A stretch of 49,832 nucleotides of DNA from an uncultured Intestinimonas sp. (GTDB taxonomy: Bacteria; Bacillota; Clostridia; Oscillospirales; Oscillospiraceae), in the NCBI RefSeq assembly GCF_944387245.1, contig NZ_CALXEE010000006.1, positions 1 through 49,832 of the forward strand, read 5' to 3'. Below the pieces are notes generated by a model. The model searched no databases and was not told where the DNA came from. It was given only the letters and a program-made list of their open reading frames with translations. The position numbers and the translations under genes are program-made. Numbering within the stretch: the stretch's first letter is position 1; every line of letters starts with the position of its first letter. Below are positions 6,436 to 14,525 of this stretch, one piece after another.

Positions 6436-9400
6436 ATGACAGCTAGCATGCAGAACAAGAGCTCCGGGCGGGGCCTGGCCGCGGGGATCGACATCGGCTC
6501 CACCACCACCAAGATCGCGGTCCTGGACCCGGAGACGGGGGAAATCCTGTACTCCGACTACCAGCGCCACCACGCCGACCAGGTTCAGAGCGTCATCCGG
6601 GTGATGGAGGAGCTGGAGCGGCGGTTCCCCGGCGAGACCTTCCGCTTCTGCCTGACGGGGTCGGGGGCCAAGCCCATCGCCGAGGGCCTGGACATCCCCT
6701 TCGCCCAGGAGGTGGCGGCCAACGCCGCCGCCCTGAAGCGCCGGTATGAGAGGGTGGGCTGCGCCATTGAGCTGGGGGGGCAGGACGCCAAGATGATCTT
6801 CTTCCAGACCGACCCCAACACCGGCGCCCTCACCGTGGCCGACATGCGCATGAACGGCAGCTGCGCCGGCGGCACCGGCGCCTTCATCGACGAGATCGCC
6901 TCCCTGCTGAAGGTGCCGGTTCAGGACTTCAACGCCCTGGCCGAGCAGGGCACGTGTGTCTACGACATCTCCGGCCGGTGCGGCGTCTACGCCAAGACCG
7001 ACATCCAGCCCCTCCTCAACCAGGGGGTGGCCAAATCCGACCTGGCCCTCTCCGCCTTCCACGCCATCGCCAAGCAGACCATCGGCGGCCTGGCCCAGGG
7101 CCTGGAGATCACCCGGCCCGTGGTCTTTGAGGGCGGTCCCCTCACCTTTAACCCCACCCTGGTGCGGGTCTTTGCCCAACGGCTGGGCCTGTCCAAGGAG
7201 GAGGTCCTCATCCCGCCCCACCCGGAGCTCATGGTGGCCTGCGGGGCGGCGGTGTGCGTGGACACCATGTTCCGCAACCGGGCCGCGGCGGCGAAGCCCG
7301 CCCGGCTGCTGGAGCAGCTGAAGCGCGGCCAGTTCCGGGCCCCGGAGGACCAGCCCCGGGAGTCCCGGCCTTTCTTCGCCACGGCGGAGGAGCGGCAGGC
7401 CTTCGAGGACCGCAACCGGAAGCGCCCCCTGGTCTGGAAGGAGCCCCAGGCCGGGGAGGAGGTGTGGGCCTACCTGGGCATCGACTCGGGGAGCACCACC
7501 ACCAAGTTCGTCCTCATGGACGACAACGAGGAGCTGCTGGGCTCCTTCTACGCCCCCAACGCCGGGGAGCCCCTGAAGGTGGCTAAGCGGGCTTTGATCG
7601 AGATCCGGGACCGCTACCGCGAGGCGGGCGCTACCTTACATATCCTGGCGGCGGGCACCACCGGCTACGGCGAGATGCTCTTCGCCAAGGCCTTTCAGGC
7701 GGAGTACCACACGGTGGAGACGGTGGCCCACGCCCGGGCGGCCAAGAAGTACGTGGCCGACGCCACCTTCATCCTGGACATCGGCGGCCAGGACATGAAG
7801 GCCATGTGGCTGGACAAGGGCATCATCACCAACATCCTGGTCAACGAGGCCTGTTCCTCCGGCTGCGGCTCTTTTCTGGAGAACTTCGCCTCCTCCCTGG
7901 GCATCCCCACCGAGGGCATCGAGGAGGCCGCCTTCGCCTCCCAACACCCGGCAGTGCTGGGCAGCCGCTGCACCGTGTTCATGAACAGCAGCATCATCAC
8001 CGAGCAGCGCAACGGCCGCAGCGCCGAGGACATCATGGCCGGCCTGTGCCGCTCCATCATCGAAAACGTCTTTACCAAGGTCATCCGCCTCTCCAACCTG
8101 GACTCCCCGGGGGACAAGATCGTGGTCCAGGGCGGCACCTTTGAAAACGACGCCGTCCTCCGGGCCATGGAGGAGTACACCGGCCGTGAGGTCCTCCGGG
8201 CCCCCTACCCCGGCCTCATGGGGGCCATCGGCATGGCCCTCATCACCCGGGAGCGGTACAAGAAGAACCCCGCCAACCGGACCTTCCTGGACCTGGAGGA
8301 GCTGGACGGCTTCTCCTACCGCCAGGAGGAGAACGCCCCCTGCCCCTTCTGCGCCAACCACTGCAAGCGGACCATCCTCCGCTTCTCCAACGGCAGCGCC
8401 TGGATCACCAACAACCGCTGTGAGCGGGGGGAGATTCTGGGCGACCCCAAGGACGAGGCGGTGCGCAAGCAGCTCCGGGAGACCACTGCCCGGGCCACTG
8501 CCGTGCCCAACCTCTTCCGGGAGCGGGAGAAGCTCCTCTTCCAGGACTACCCCTGTCCGGAGCCGGTCCAGGACCGGGGCGTCACCATCGGCATCCCCCG
8601 GGTCCTCTCCTTCTGGGAGGCCATGCCCTTCTGGAGCACCTTCCTCCGGGCCCTGGGCTTCACCGTCCGGCTCTCCGACCCCAGCACCCGGAAGATTTAC
8701 GAGGGGGGCATCTCCGCCGTCACCTCGGACACGGTGTGCTTCCCCGCCAAGCTGGTCCACGGCCACCTGCGCAACCTGGCCGAAAAGGGCGTGGACCGCA
8801 TCTTCATGCCGGTGGTCACCACCGTGCCCTCGGAGAACATGGAAAAGACCAGCCAGTCCATGTGCGCCGTGGTCAAGGGCTACCCCCTGGTCATCGGCAA
8901 CTCCGACGACCCGGAAAAGCTGTGGGGCATTTCCTACGACGACCCCATGTTCCACTGGTACACCATGGAGGACCAGGAGAAGCAGCTCAAGAAGTACATG
9001 AAGGAGAAGTTCCAGATCCCGGAGGCCGAGACCCTCCGGGCCCTCCAGGCGGGCAACCGCGCCCAGGACTCCTTCCGGGACCAGCTCAAGGCCCTGGGCC
9101 GGCAGGTGCTGGACCAGGTGGAGCGGGAGGGCAAATTTGCCGTGGTGCTGGCCGCCCGGCCCTACCACAACGACGCCCTGGTCAACCACGAGCTGCCTGA
9201 GATGTTCACCGGCACGGGCATCCCCGTGCTGACGGCGGACGCCCTCCCCGGCACCGAGGAGGAGGACCTGAGTCTGAGCCGGCTGGACATCGTCAACAAC
9301 TTCCACGCCCGGATGATCTCCTCCGCCATCCTGGCGGCCCGGAGCCCCCGGCTGGAGTACGTCCAGCTGGTCAGCTTCGGCTGCGGCCACGACGCCTACC

Positions 9401-10815
9401 TCTCCGACGAGATCATCCGCCTCATGAAGGAGATCTCGGGCAAGGTGCCCCTGGTGCTCAAGGTGGACGAGAGCGACGTCCAGGGTCCCCTCCACATCCG
9501 GGTGCGCTCCTTCCTGGAGACGGTGTCCATGCGCCGGGAGCAGGAGGAGGTCCGGGTCCCTCAGCCCCTCCCCGACCCCTACCCGGTAAAATTTGAAAAG
9601 GCCGACCTGGACCGCACCGTACTGGTCCCTAACACCTCCCACGCCTTCTGCCAGCTCCTCTCGGCGGTATTCCGCTCCCAGGGCGTCCGGGCCGTCCCCC
9701 TGGAGATCGGCCGGGACAACGCCATCACCATGGGCAAGCGGTACGTGCACAACGATATCTGCTTCCCCGCCCAGGTGGTCATCGGCGAGATCCTCTCCGC
9801 CCTGAAGAGCGGCAAATATGACCTTAAGAACACCGCCGTGGCCATGGCCAAGTACATCGGCGACTGCCGCCTCACCCATTACAGCGCCCTCCTCCGCAAG
9901 GCCATGGACGACGCCGGCTTTGACGGGGTGCCCATCCTCACCAACGACGACGAGGACGCCCACCACCTCCACCCCGGCTTCAAGCTCAACCTCCTGTCGG
10001 CGGCCCGGATCGCCTTCGGCCTGCCCATGATCGACGCCCTGGAGGAGCTGCTCCGCAAGATCCGGCCCTATGAGCTGGAGAAGGGCAGCGCCGACCGGGC
10101 CTTTGACCAGGCCATGGCCGAGGTCACCGGCGGCATGGCCAAGGGTGGAGTCCATGGCGCCGCCAAGGGCTTTAAAAAGGCCATCGAAATCATGAAGCGC
10201 CCCAAGTACGACCGCTCCAAGCTCCGCCCCCGGGTGCTCATCGTGGGCGAGTACCTCCTGAACTTCCACCCCGGCGCCAACCACGACATTGAGGACTATC
10301 TGGAGAAAAACGGCTTTGAGATCGTGGAGGCCCGCATGACCGACGTCATCCAGAAGACCTACTTCTACCAGGACCGTCAGGTCAAGGAGCAGCACGTGAA
10401 CCGGCCCGTGGGCAAGAAGCTCTTCTACGCCACCGCCGACCACATCTTCGACATGGCCCACAACATGACCGACCGCATCGCCGCCGACCACCCCCTCTAC
10501 GAGAAGGCGGCCCGCATCCAGGAGCTGGCCAAAAAGAGCGACCCCATCATTCCCCACACCTTTGACGCCGGCGAGGGCATTCTCATCCCCGGCGAGATCC
10601 TCCACCACGCCGAAAAGGGCTGCCGGGCCTTCGTGATCCTCCAGCCCTTCGGCTGCCTGCCCAACCATGTGGTGGGCCGGGGCATCACCAAGAAGATCAA
10701 GGAGGAGTACCCCGACGCCCAGATTCTCCCTCTGGATTACGACCCCGACGCCAGCTTCGCCAACATCGAAAACCGGCTCCAGATGCTGGTCATGAACATC
10801 CAAAACCACAGCTGA
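6436..10815 (+). CDS. Giant acyl-CoA dehydratase activase (double BcrA/BadF/HgdC ATPase with DUF2229)
   Basis: A 1459-aa protein combining two HgdC/BadF-type ATPase domains and DUF2229-like regions. Domain 1 (about 14-285) has the phosphate loop GIDIGSTTTK and cysteines C143 (GSCAGGTGAF) and C182 (GRCGVYAK). Domain 2 (about 345-610) repeats them: GIDSGSTTTK, C473 (EACSSGCGSF) and C512 (SRCTVFMN). In each pair the spacing is 39 residues, as for the [4Fe-4S] ligands that bridge the HgdC dimer, so one chain may form a pseudo-dimer. A Cys cluster CPFCANHCKR follows near 635, then a long dehydratase-like part. The family drives ATP-coupled low-potential electrons into 2-hydroxyacyl-CoA dehydratases or benzoyl-CoA-type reductases. 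No dehydratase subunits are nearby, so its partner is unknown. ATG at 6436 has AGGA upstream. Confidence 0.9.
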   Translation: MTASMQNKSSGRGLAAGIDIGSTTTKIAVLDPETGEILYSDYQRHHADQVQSVIRVMEELERRFPGETFRFCLTGSGAKPIAEGLDIPFAQEVAANAAALKRRYERVGCAIELGGQDAKMIFFQTDPNTGALTVADMRMNGSCAGGTGAFIDEIASLLKVPVQDFNALAEQGTCVYDISGRCGVYAKTDIQPLLNQGVAKSDLALSAFHAIAKQTIGGLAQGLEITRPVVFEGGPLTFNPTLVRVFAQRLGLSKEEVLIPPHPELMVACGAAVCVDTMFRNRAAAAKPARLLEQLKRGQFRAPEDQPRESRPFFATAEERQAFEDRNRKRPLVWKEPQAGEEVWAYLGIDSGSTTTKFVLMDDNEELLGSFYAPNAGEPLKVAKRALIEIRDRYREAGATLHILAAGTTGYGEMLFAKAFQAEYHTVETVAHARAAKKYVADATFILDIGGQDMKAMWLDKGIITNILVNEACSSGCGSFLENFASSLGIPTEGIEEAAFASQHPAVLGSRCTVFMNSSIITEQRNGRSAEDIMAGLCRSIIENVFTKVIRLSNLDSPGDKIVVQGGTFENDAVLRAMEEYTGREVLRAPYPGLMGAIGMALITRERYKKNPANRTFLDLEELDGFSYRQEENAPCPFCANHCKRTILRFSNGSAWITNNRCERGEILGDPKDEAVRKQLRETTARATAVPNLFREREKLLFQDYPCPEPVQDRGVTIGIPRVLSFWEAMPFWSTFLRALGFTVRLSDPSTRKIYEGGISAVTSDTVCFPAKLVHGHLRNLAEKGVDRIFMPVVTTVPSENMEKTSQSMCAVVKGYPLVIGNSDDPEKLWGISYDDPMFHWYTMEDQEKQLKKYMKEKFQIPEAETLRALQAGNRAQDSFRDQLKALGRQVLDQVEREGKFAVVLAARPYHNDALVNHELPEMFTGTGIPVLTADALPGTEEEDLSLSRLDIVNNFHARMISSAILAARSPRLEYVQLVSFGCGHDAYLSDEIIRLMKEISGKVPLVLKVDESDVQGPLHIRVRSFLETVSMRREQEEVRVPQPLPDPYPVKFEKADLDRTVLVPNTSHAFCQLLSAVFRSQGVRAVPLEIGRDNAITMGKRYVHNDICFPAQVVIGEILSALKSGKYDLKNTAVAMAKYIGDCRLTHYSALLRKAMDDAGFDGVPILTNDDEDAHHLHPGFKLNLLSAARIAFGLPMIDALEELLRKIRPYELEKGSADRAFDQAMAEVTGGMAKGGVHGAAKGFKKAIEIMKRPKYDRSKLRPRVLIVGEYLLNFHPGANHDIEDYLEKNGFEIVEARMTDVIQKTYFYQDRQVKEQHVNRPVGKKLFYATADHIFDMAHNMTDRIAADHPLYEKAARIQELAKKSDPIIPHTFDAGEGILIPGEILHHAEKGCRAFVILQPFGCLPNHVVGRGITKKIKEEYPDAQILPLDYDPDASFANIENRLQMLVMNIQNHS

Positions 10816-10823
10816 TCTGCACG

Positions 10824-10863
10824 AAAAACGGCGCTTCCGCATGAGCGGAAACGCCGTTTTTTC
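10824..10863. terminator. Bidirectional terminator between convergent genes
   Basis: A long stem of AAAAACGGCG-x-TTCCGC (one mismatch, loop ATGA) is flanked by A-runs on the left and TTTTTT on the right, so it can stop transcription both ways. It lies 9 bases after the activase stop, between convergent genes. Confidence 0.85.
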
Positions 10864-10889
10864 CTCATTTTTCTTTTCCTGCGGGACCG

Positions 10890-12005
10890 TCAGCCCTCCG
10901 GGTAACGGGTGGTCACATAAAAGCCCTCACTCTCCAGGCTGGAGCGGGTGATCTCCCGGCCCCAGTGGATGGAGCTGTTGTAGTTGCCCTCGGTGACGAT
11001 CACCGAGTCGGCCATCTTCTCCAGGACCACCACGCTGTGGTAATCGCCGATGCGGATGAGATCCCCCACCCGGATGTCGTCAAAGGACGTGTGGGTACGG
11101 GCGGGCAGATCGCCGAAGGCGGTATCGCTGCAGATGAAGGCAAACCCGGCGCAGCCGTAGCCGGTGATGTGCATGGCCTCGGAGTAATAGCCGTTGTCGT
11201 TGGTCCAGTGCATTCCCTCGGGGTACTGGGATTGGAGGGCCATAATGGCGTCATAGACCTCCTGCTCGGTGGGAACCTCAACGGCGGGCTCGGGGGTGGG
11301 TTCCGGGGTGACCTCAGGCGTGGGCTCAGGGGTCACCTCGGGGGTAGGCTCAGGAGTCACCTCGGGGGTAGGCTCGGCTGTCACCTCGGGAGTAGGCTCG
11401 GCTGTCACCTCAGGGGCGGGCGCCTCCTGGTTGAGGTCGGAGAGCTGCTTCCACAGGCAGTAGACCACGTCGGAGCGGGGGCAGTCGGCCTTGGCGGTGA
11501 AGGTGAGGCCGTCGGTGAGGCCGCTCTCCTCCGCCCACTCCACAGCGGCGGTGGACCAGTCGTCCCCGGAGGCCTCGGCTCCGGTGGAGCGGCACAGGAA
11601 GGTGAGGATCTGGTCGTAGGCCAGGGTGCCGTCCAGGCCGAAGGCACCGTCGCCCACGCCGCCGGTGATGTTCTGCTCGGCAGCCCAGAGCACGGCGTCA
11701 TAGTAGTAGGCGTCGGGGTCGGTGACGTCGGTGAAGGGGGAGGCGGAGGAGCGGGGGTTGGGGGACCCGGCCGCCCGCCACAGGAAGGTCACCGCCTCGG
11801 CCCGGGTGACGGTGGACTTGGGGGAAAAGGAGCCGTTGCCGGTGCCCTGGGTGACGCCGTTCTCCACGGCCCAGACCACGGCGTCGGCATAGTAGTCGTC
11901 GGTGCTCACGTCGGTGAAGCCGGTCTCCCCGGCGGCCCCCGCCGGGAGCGTCAAGCCCAGAGCCAGAGCCAGGGTCAATGTCAGTGACAGGATTCTCTTT
12001 CTCAT
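10890..12005 (-). CDS. Secreted SLH-domain protein with Pro/Thr/Glu linker and hydrolase-like C-terminal domain
   Basis: A 371-aa exported surface protein. The first 26 residues are a signal peptide (MRKRILSLTLTLALALGL, then AGAAG). Three S-layer homology repeats follow (about 28-80, 85-140, 145-185; the first carries FTDVSTDDYYADAV and TVTRAEAVTFLW), which normally bind pyruvylated secondary cell-wall polymer. Residues about 195-245 are tandem TPEVTAEP/TPEVTPEP repeats. The last 120 residues contain GCAGFAF and GDYHSVVV, a Cys/His pair resembling CHAP or NlpC-like amidase domains, so it may act on peptidoglycan or a peptide. I chose ATG at 12005, with GGAGGA 14 bases upstream, because it begins the signal peptide. 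Enzymatic activity is inferred. Confidence 0.85.
   Translation of the reverse strand: MRKRILSLTLTLALALGLTLPAGAAGETGFTDVSTDDYYADAVVWAVENGVTQGTGNGSFSPKSTVTRAEAVTFLWRAAGSPNPRSSASPFTDVTDPDAYYYDAVLWAAEQNITGGVGDGAFGLDGTLAYDQILTFLCRSTGAEASGDDWSTAAVEWAEESGLTDGLTFTAKADCPRSDVVYCLWKQLSDLNQEAPAPEVTAEPTPEVTAEPTPEVTPEPTPEVTPEPTPEVTPEPTPEPAVEVPTEQEVYDAIMALQSQYPEGMHWTNDNGYYSEAMHITGYGCAGFAFICSDTAFGDLPARTHTSFDDIRVGDLIRIGDYHSVVVLEKMADSVIVTEGNYNSSIHWGREITRSSLESEGFYVTTRYPEG
11290..11412 (-). repeat. 24-bp in-frame tandem repeat coding the TPEVT linker
   Basis: About five degenerate copies of a 24-base unit, each encoding the eight-residue TPEVTAEP/TPEVTPEP. Copies differ mainly at A/P codons and third bases. Such in-frame tracts expand and contract by slippage, so linker length may vary between strains. 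Confidence 0.8.
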
Positions 12006-12118
12006 GCTCGCATCCAACTTCCTCCATTTAAAAAAATAGCCCCCTGCTCCTGCGTCCGGCAGCACCGGTGCGGGCGCATGGGGGTCACCGGGGCAGACAC
12101 CCCGGTGTGTACCTATTT

Positions 12119-12147
12119 AGCATACATTTATTTCTGGTAAAAAGCAA
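12119..12147 (-). promoter_or_regulatory. Candidate promoter of the SLH gene
   Basis: On the minus strand TTGCTT (12147-12142) and TATGCT (12124-12119) are separated by 17 bases. The -35 box abuts the terminator of the upstream PEBP gene. The roughly 110-base leader contains a hairpin ACCGGGG-N6-CCCCGGT (12087-12106). No known riboswitch matched. Confidence 0.5.
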
Positions 12148-12167
12148 GCCCCGGCCGGGCCGGGGCT
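12138..12167 (-). terminator. Terminator of the PEBP gene
   Basis: The inverted repeat AGCCCCGGCC/GGCCGGGGCT (12147-12167) is followed on the minus strand by TTGCTTTTTACC. It lies about 40 bases after the stop of the PEBP gene. Confidence 0.75.
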
Positions 12168-12204
12168 GGAAGTTTTATGCAGGGCCGTCCCCTTTGTTCT
12201 CCCT

Positions 12205-12708
12205 TTAATTCCGGTAGGTCCCCTTGACGGTGACCTGCTCCAGGATGTGGCCCTCCATCTGGCGGAACATCTCGTGGAACCAGAAGCCGTCCTTCAGGTC
12301 CAGCAGGGTGTCCAGAGCGTAGACGTGCAGCTCGTAGGTGTGGGGCTCGTTGGGGGGCGCCATGCCGCCGTAGCAGGCGGAGAGGTGGGGGCTCTGGCTG
12401 CCGCCCTGCATGCTCACCCAGCTGTTGAGGCCCTGGACGAAGTCGGGATTGTTCTGGCTGGCGTTCTCCTCCACCGTGGTGCTGGTGATGTTGGCCGCCA
12501 CCCAGTGGACCCAGGAAAAGCCGCCGCTCACCGCGCAGGCGTCCTTGTCCTCCAGGAAGAGGGCAAAGCTCTTGGCGCCCTGGGGGGCGTCGTGGATCTC
12601 CAGGGGCAGGGAATAGGTGGGCACGCCGTTTTCGTTGTGGTGGTCGCCGTGCTTGCCGTAGCGGTCGTGGATCACGCCGTCCACAATACCGTGACTGGTT
12701 ACTCTCAT
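12205..12708 (-). CDS. YbhB/YbcL family PEBP (Raf-kinase-inhibitor-like) protein
   Basis: A 167-aa phosphatidylethanolamine-binding-protein fold of the bacterial YbhB/YbcL type. Family signatures seen are YSLPLEIHDAPQGAKSFALF, the DKDA...GFSWVHWVAANI segment (the bacterial equivalent of the D-P-D/W-V-N pocket) and YGGMAPPNEPHTYELHVYAL near 115-133, matching the GPCPP-type ligand loop. No signal peptide is visible, so it is probably cytoplasmic. The biochemical role of bacterial PEBPs is not established. ATG at 12708 has AAGGAGGA 7 bases upstream. An HxlR regulator lies immediately upstream on the same strand, and a palindrome overlaps this gene's promoter region, suggesting direct control. 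Confidence 0.92.
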   Translation of the reverse strand: MRVTSHGIVDGVIHDRYGKHGDHHNENGVPTYSLPLEIHDAPQGAKSFALFLEDKDACAVSGGFSWVHWVAANITSTTVEENASQNNPDFVQGLNSWVSMQGGSQSPHLSACYGGMAPPNEPHTYELHVYALDTLLDLKDGFWFHEMFRQMEGHILEQVTVKGTYRN

Positions 12709-12741
12709 GGGAAAATCCTCCTTGTGCTGTTGCGTGGGCCC

Positions 12742-12770
12742 ATCATAGCAGGCTTTTCCCTTTTCGTAAA
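12742..12770 (-). promoter_or_regulatory. Promoter of the PEBP gene
   Basis: On the minus strand TTTACG (12770-12765) and TATGAT (12747-12742) are separated by 17 bases, about 35 bases upstream of the ATG. Confidence 0.65.
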
Positions 12771-12771
12771 T

Positions 12772-12791
12772 TACCCACTTTTTTGTGGGTA
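12772..12791. promoter_or_regulatory. Probable HxlR operator
   Basis: Perfect palindrome TACCCAC-TTTTTT-GTGGGTA ending one base upstream of the -35 box of the PEBP promoter. It lies between the HxlR stop and the PEBP start. Size and position suit a dimeric winged-helix regulator. It is not a terminator, because no T-run follows. Confidence 0.6.
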
Positions 12792-12795
12792 TGGC

Positions 12796-13155
12796 CTACA
12801 ACAACCCACGCTGCCGCAGGGGCTCCTCCATGCCGTGCTCTTTCATATAGCCGATGCCGATCTCCTGCATGATGGTGAGGGCGGCCAGCACCCGCTCCCC
12901 CTGGGGCCGGGTGAGGAAGTAGACCGTCTTGAGGGGGTAGCCCTCCGACACCTCCTTGGCCACAAAGCCGAAGGCCATCAGCTCCTTCAGGTGCTCCAGC
13001 AGCATTTTCTGGGTGATGCCGTCGATGTCCCGCTCCAGCTGGGCCAGGGTGGTCTCCCCCAGGCGCAGCCGCCACAGGATGATGGGCTTCCACTTCCCCT
13101 TGAGCATGTCGTGGGTCAGCTCCAGGGGGCAGGTAAAGGTCTCGCGCAGCTTCAT
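12796..13155 (-). CDS. HxlR family winged-helix transcriptional regulator
   Basis: A 119-aa regulator of the HxlR/MarR-like type. The motifs CPLELTHDMLKGKWKPIILWRL, the recognition region GITQKMLLEHLKEL and the wing GYPLKTVYFLTRPQGE are all typical, including the conserved N-terminal Cys (residue 9) that senses thiol-reactive compounds in YodB-like members. ATG at 13155 has AAGGAG 8 bases upstream; longer in-frame starts lack a ribosome site. It precedes the PEBP gene on the same strand, with a 20-base palindrome in between, so it probably controls that gene and perhaps itself. The inducer is unknown, though quinones or electrophiles are common for the family. Confidence 0.93.
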   Translation of the reverse strand: MKLRETFTCPLELTHDMLKGKWKPIILWRLRLGETTLAQLERDIDGITQKMLLEHLKELMAFGFVAKEVSEGYPLKTVYFLTRPQGERVLAALTIMQEIGIGYMKEHGMEEPLRQRGLL

Positions 13156-13221
13156 GGTCGTGCTCCTTTTTGGCTTTTTCGGTGCGGTGTTCAGTATACC
13201 ACATCCCCTCCGCCCCGTCGA

Positions 13222-13266
13222 CAAAAAGCGGCGAAGCCGCCGGGATCGGACGATCCCGGCGGCTTC
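13222..13266 (-). terminator. Terminator of the fprA operon
   Basis: The 16-base stem GAAGCCGCCGGGATCG with its complement (13233-13266) is followed on the minus strand by GCCGCTTTTTGTCG. It is 26 bases after the fprA stop. Confidence 0.88.
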
Positions 13267-13291
13267 GTTCTTTTCCATAGGGCCCGTCGGC

Positions 13292-14506
13292 TCAGTTGGC
13301 CATGGACTCCTTGATGGCGTCGGCCAGAGCCTCCAGCTCGCCGGCCTTGTCGGGGTGGAGGGCGGAGGCCAGGGAGAGGCGCTCGTTGAGGACGGTCATG
13401 TTCTTCAGCTCGTCCTCCACGAACTTCTGCATCAGGTCCCCGGACTTGGGCGCCCAGGAGCCGTTCTCAATGAGGGCAAAGGTGCGGTTCTGGAGGTTGA
13501 GCCCCTTGAGGTGCATGAGGTAGTCGTGCATGACGGGGTAGATGCCCAGGTTGTAGGTGACGCTGGCCAGCACGATGTGGCTCAGGCGGAAGGACTCGCT
13601 CACCAGGTAGGAGACGTGGGTATTGGACACGTCGTACACCCACACGTTGGTGACGCCCTTCTCGCACAGCTTGGCGGCCAGAGCCTGAGCGGCGGCCTCG
13701 GTGTTGCCGTACATGGAGGCGTAGGCGATGAGCACGCCCTTCTCCTCGGGCTCGTAGCGGCTCCACTTATCGTACTTGTCGATGAAGTAGCCCAGATCCT
13801 TCCGCCACACGGGACCGTGGAGGGGGCAGATGTACTTGATCTGGTCCAGGATGCCGCCGGCCTTCTTCAGCAGCAGCTGGATGTGGGGGCCGTACTTGCC
13901 CACGATGTTGGTGAGATAGCGCCGGGCGTCGTCGATCCAGTCCCGGTCGAAGTTCACCTCGTCGGCGAAGAGCTTGCCGTCCAGGGCGCCGAAGGAGCCA
14001 AAGGCGTCGGCGGAGAAGAGGACGCCGTTGGTGGTGTCAAAGGTGACCATAGCCTCAGGCCAGTGGACCATGGGGGCGCCCACGAAGGTGACATTGTGCT
14101 TGCCGAAGGTGTAGCCGTCGCCCTCCTTCACCTCGATGCACTCATGGCCGTCCACCCGGAAGCCGAACTGCCGCATGAACATGAAGGCCTTCTCGGTGGA
14201 GATGATCTTCACCTCCGGCCAGCGGAGGAGGATCTCCTCGATGGAGGCGCCGTGGTCGGGCTCCATGTGGTTGATGACCAGGTAGTCCAGGGGGCGCTCC
14301 CCCAGCAGGTGCTCGATGTTCTCCAGCAGCTGGCGGCACACCGACCAGTCCACGGTGTCGAAGAGGACGGTCTTTTCGTCCAGGAGCAGGTAGGCGTTGT
14401 AGCTCACCCCCCGGGGAATGGGGTGGATGTTCTCAAACAGGTGGAGCCGGTGGTCGTTGGCTCCCACCCAGTACAGATCTTCCGTCACATTGCGGACACA
14501 ATACAT
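13292..14506 (-). CDS. fprA: Flavodiiron protein FprA (A-type flavoprotein)
   Basis: A 404-aa cytoplasmic flavodiiron oxidoreductase that reduces O2 to water or NO to N2O, usually with electrons from rubredoxin. Residues 1-250 are the metallo-beta-lactamase-like domain with all diiron ligands visible: H80-x-E82-x-D84-H85, H148, D167 and H230. Residues about 257-400 are the flavodoxin domain binding FMN (VLIAYASMYGNTEAAA). Length is the family norm. It begins 19 bases after the acyl-CoA dehydrogenase/EtfA/rubredoxin fusion, so both sit on one transcript. The fused rubredoxin is the obvious electron donor, which would connect acyl-CoA oxidation to oxygen or NO removal. Which gas is the true substrate cannot be told. 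Confidence 0.95.
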   Translation of the reverse strand: MYCVRNVTEDLYWVGANDHRLHLFENIHPIPRGVSYNAYLLLDEKTVLFDTVDWSVCRQLLENIEHLLGERPLDYLVINHMEPDHGASIEEILLRWPEVKIISTEKAFMFMRQFGFRVDGHECIEVKEGDGYTFGKHNVTFVGAPMVHWPEAMVTFDTTNGVLFSADAFGSFGALDGKLFADEVNFDRDWIDDARRYLTNIVGKYGPHIQLLLKKAGGILDQIKYICPLHGPVWRKDLGYFIDKYDKWSRYEPEEKGVLIAYASMYGNTEAAAQALAAKLCEKGVTNVWVYDVSNTHVSYLVSESFRLSHIVLASVTYNLGIYPVMHDYLMHLKGLNLQNRTFALIENGSWAPKSGDLMQKFVEDELKNMTVLNERLSLASALHPDKAGELEALADAIKESMAN

Positions 14507-14525
14507 GGTGATCCCTCCTTTTTAC

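Noticed and set aside
7636-10842. A 1068-codon open frame on the minus strand opposite the activase gene.
   Set aside because: GC-rich third codon positions of the real gene keep the opposite strand open. The translation is a low-complexity G/V/H/L/D-rich sequence with no domains and no ribosome site.
12006-12118. Possible riboswitch (cyclic dinucleotide type) in the leader of the SLH gene.
   Set aside because: One hairpin is clear, but the conserved cores of known classes could not be found.
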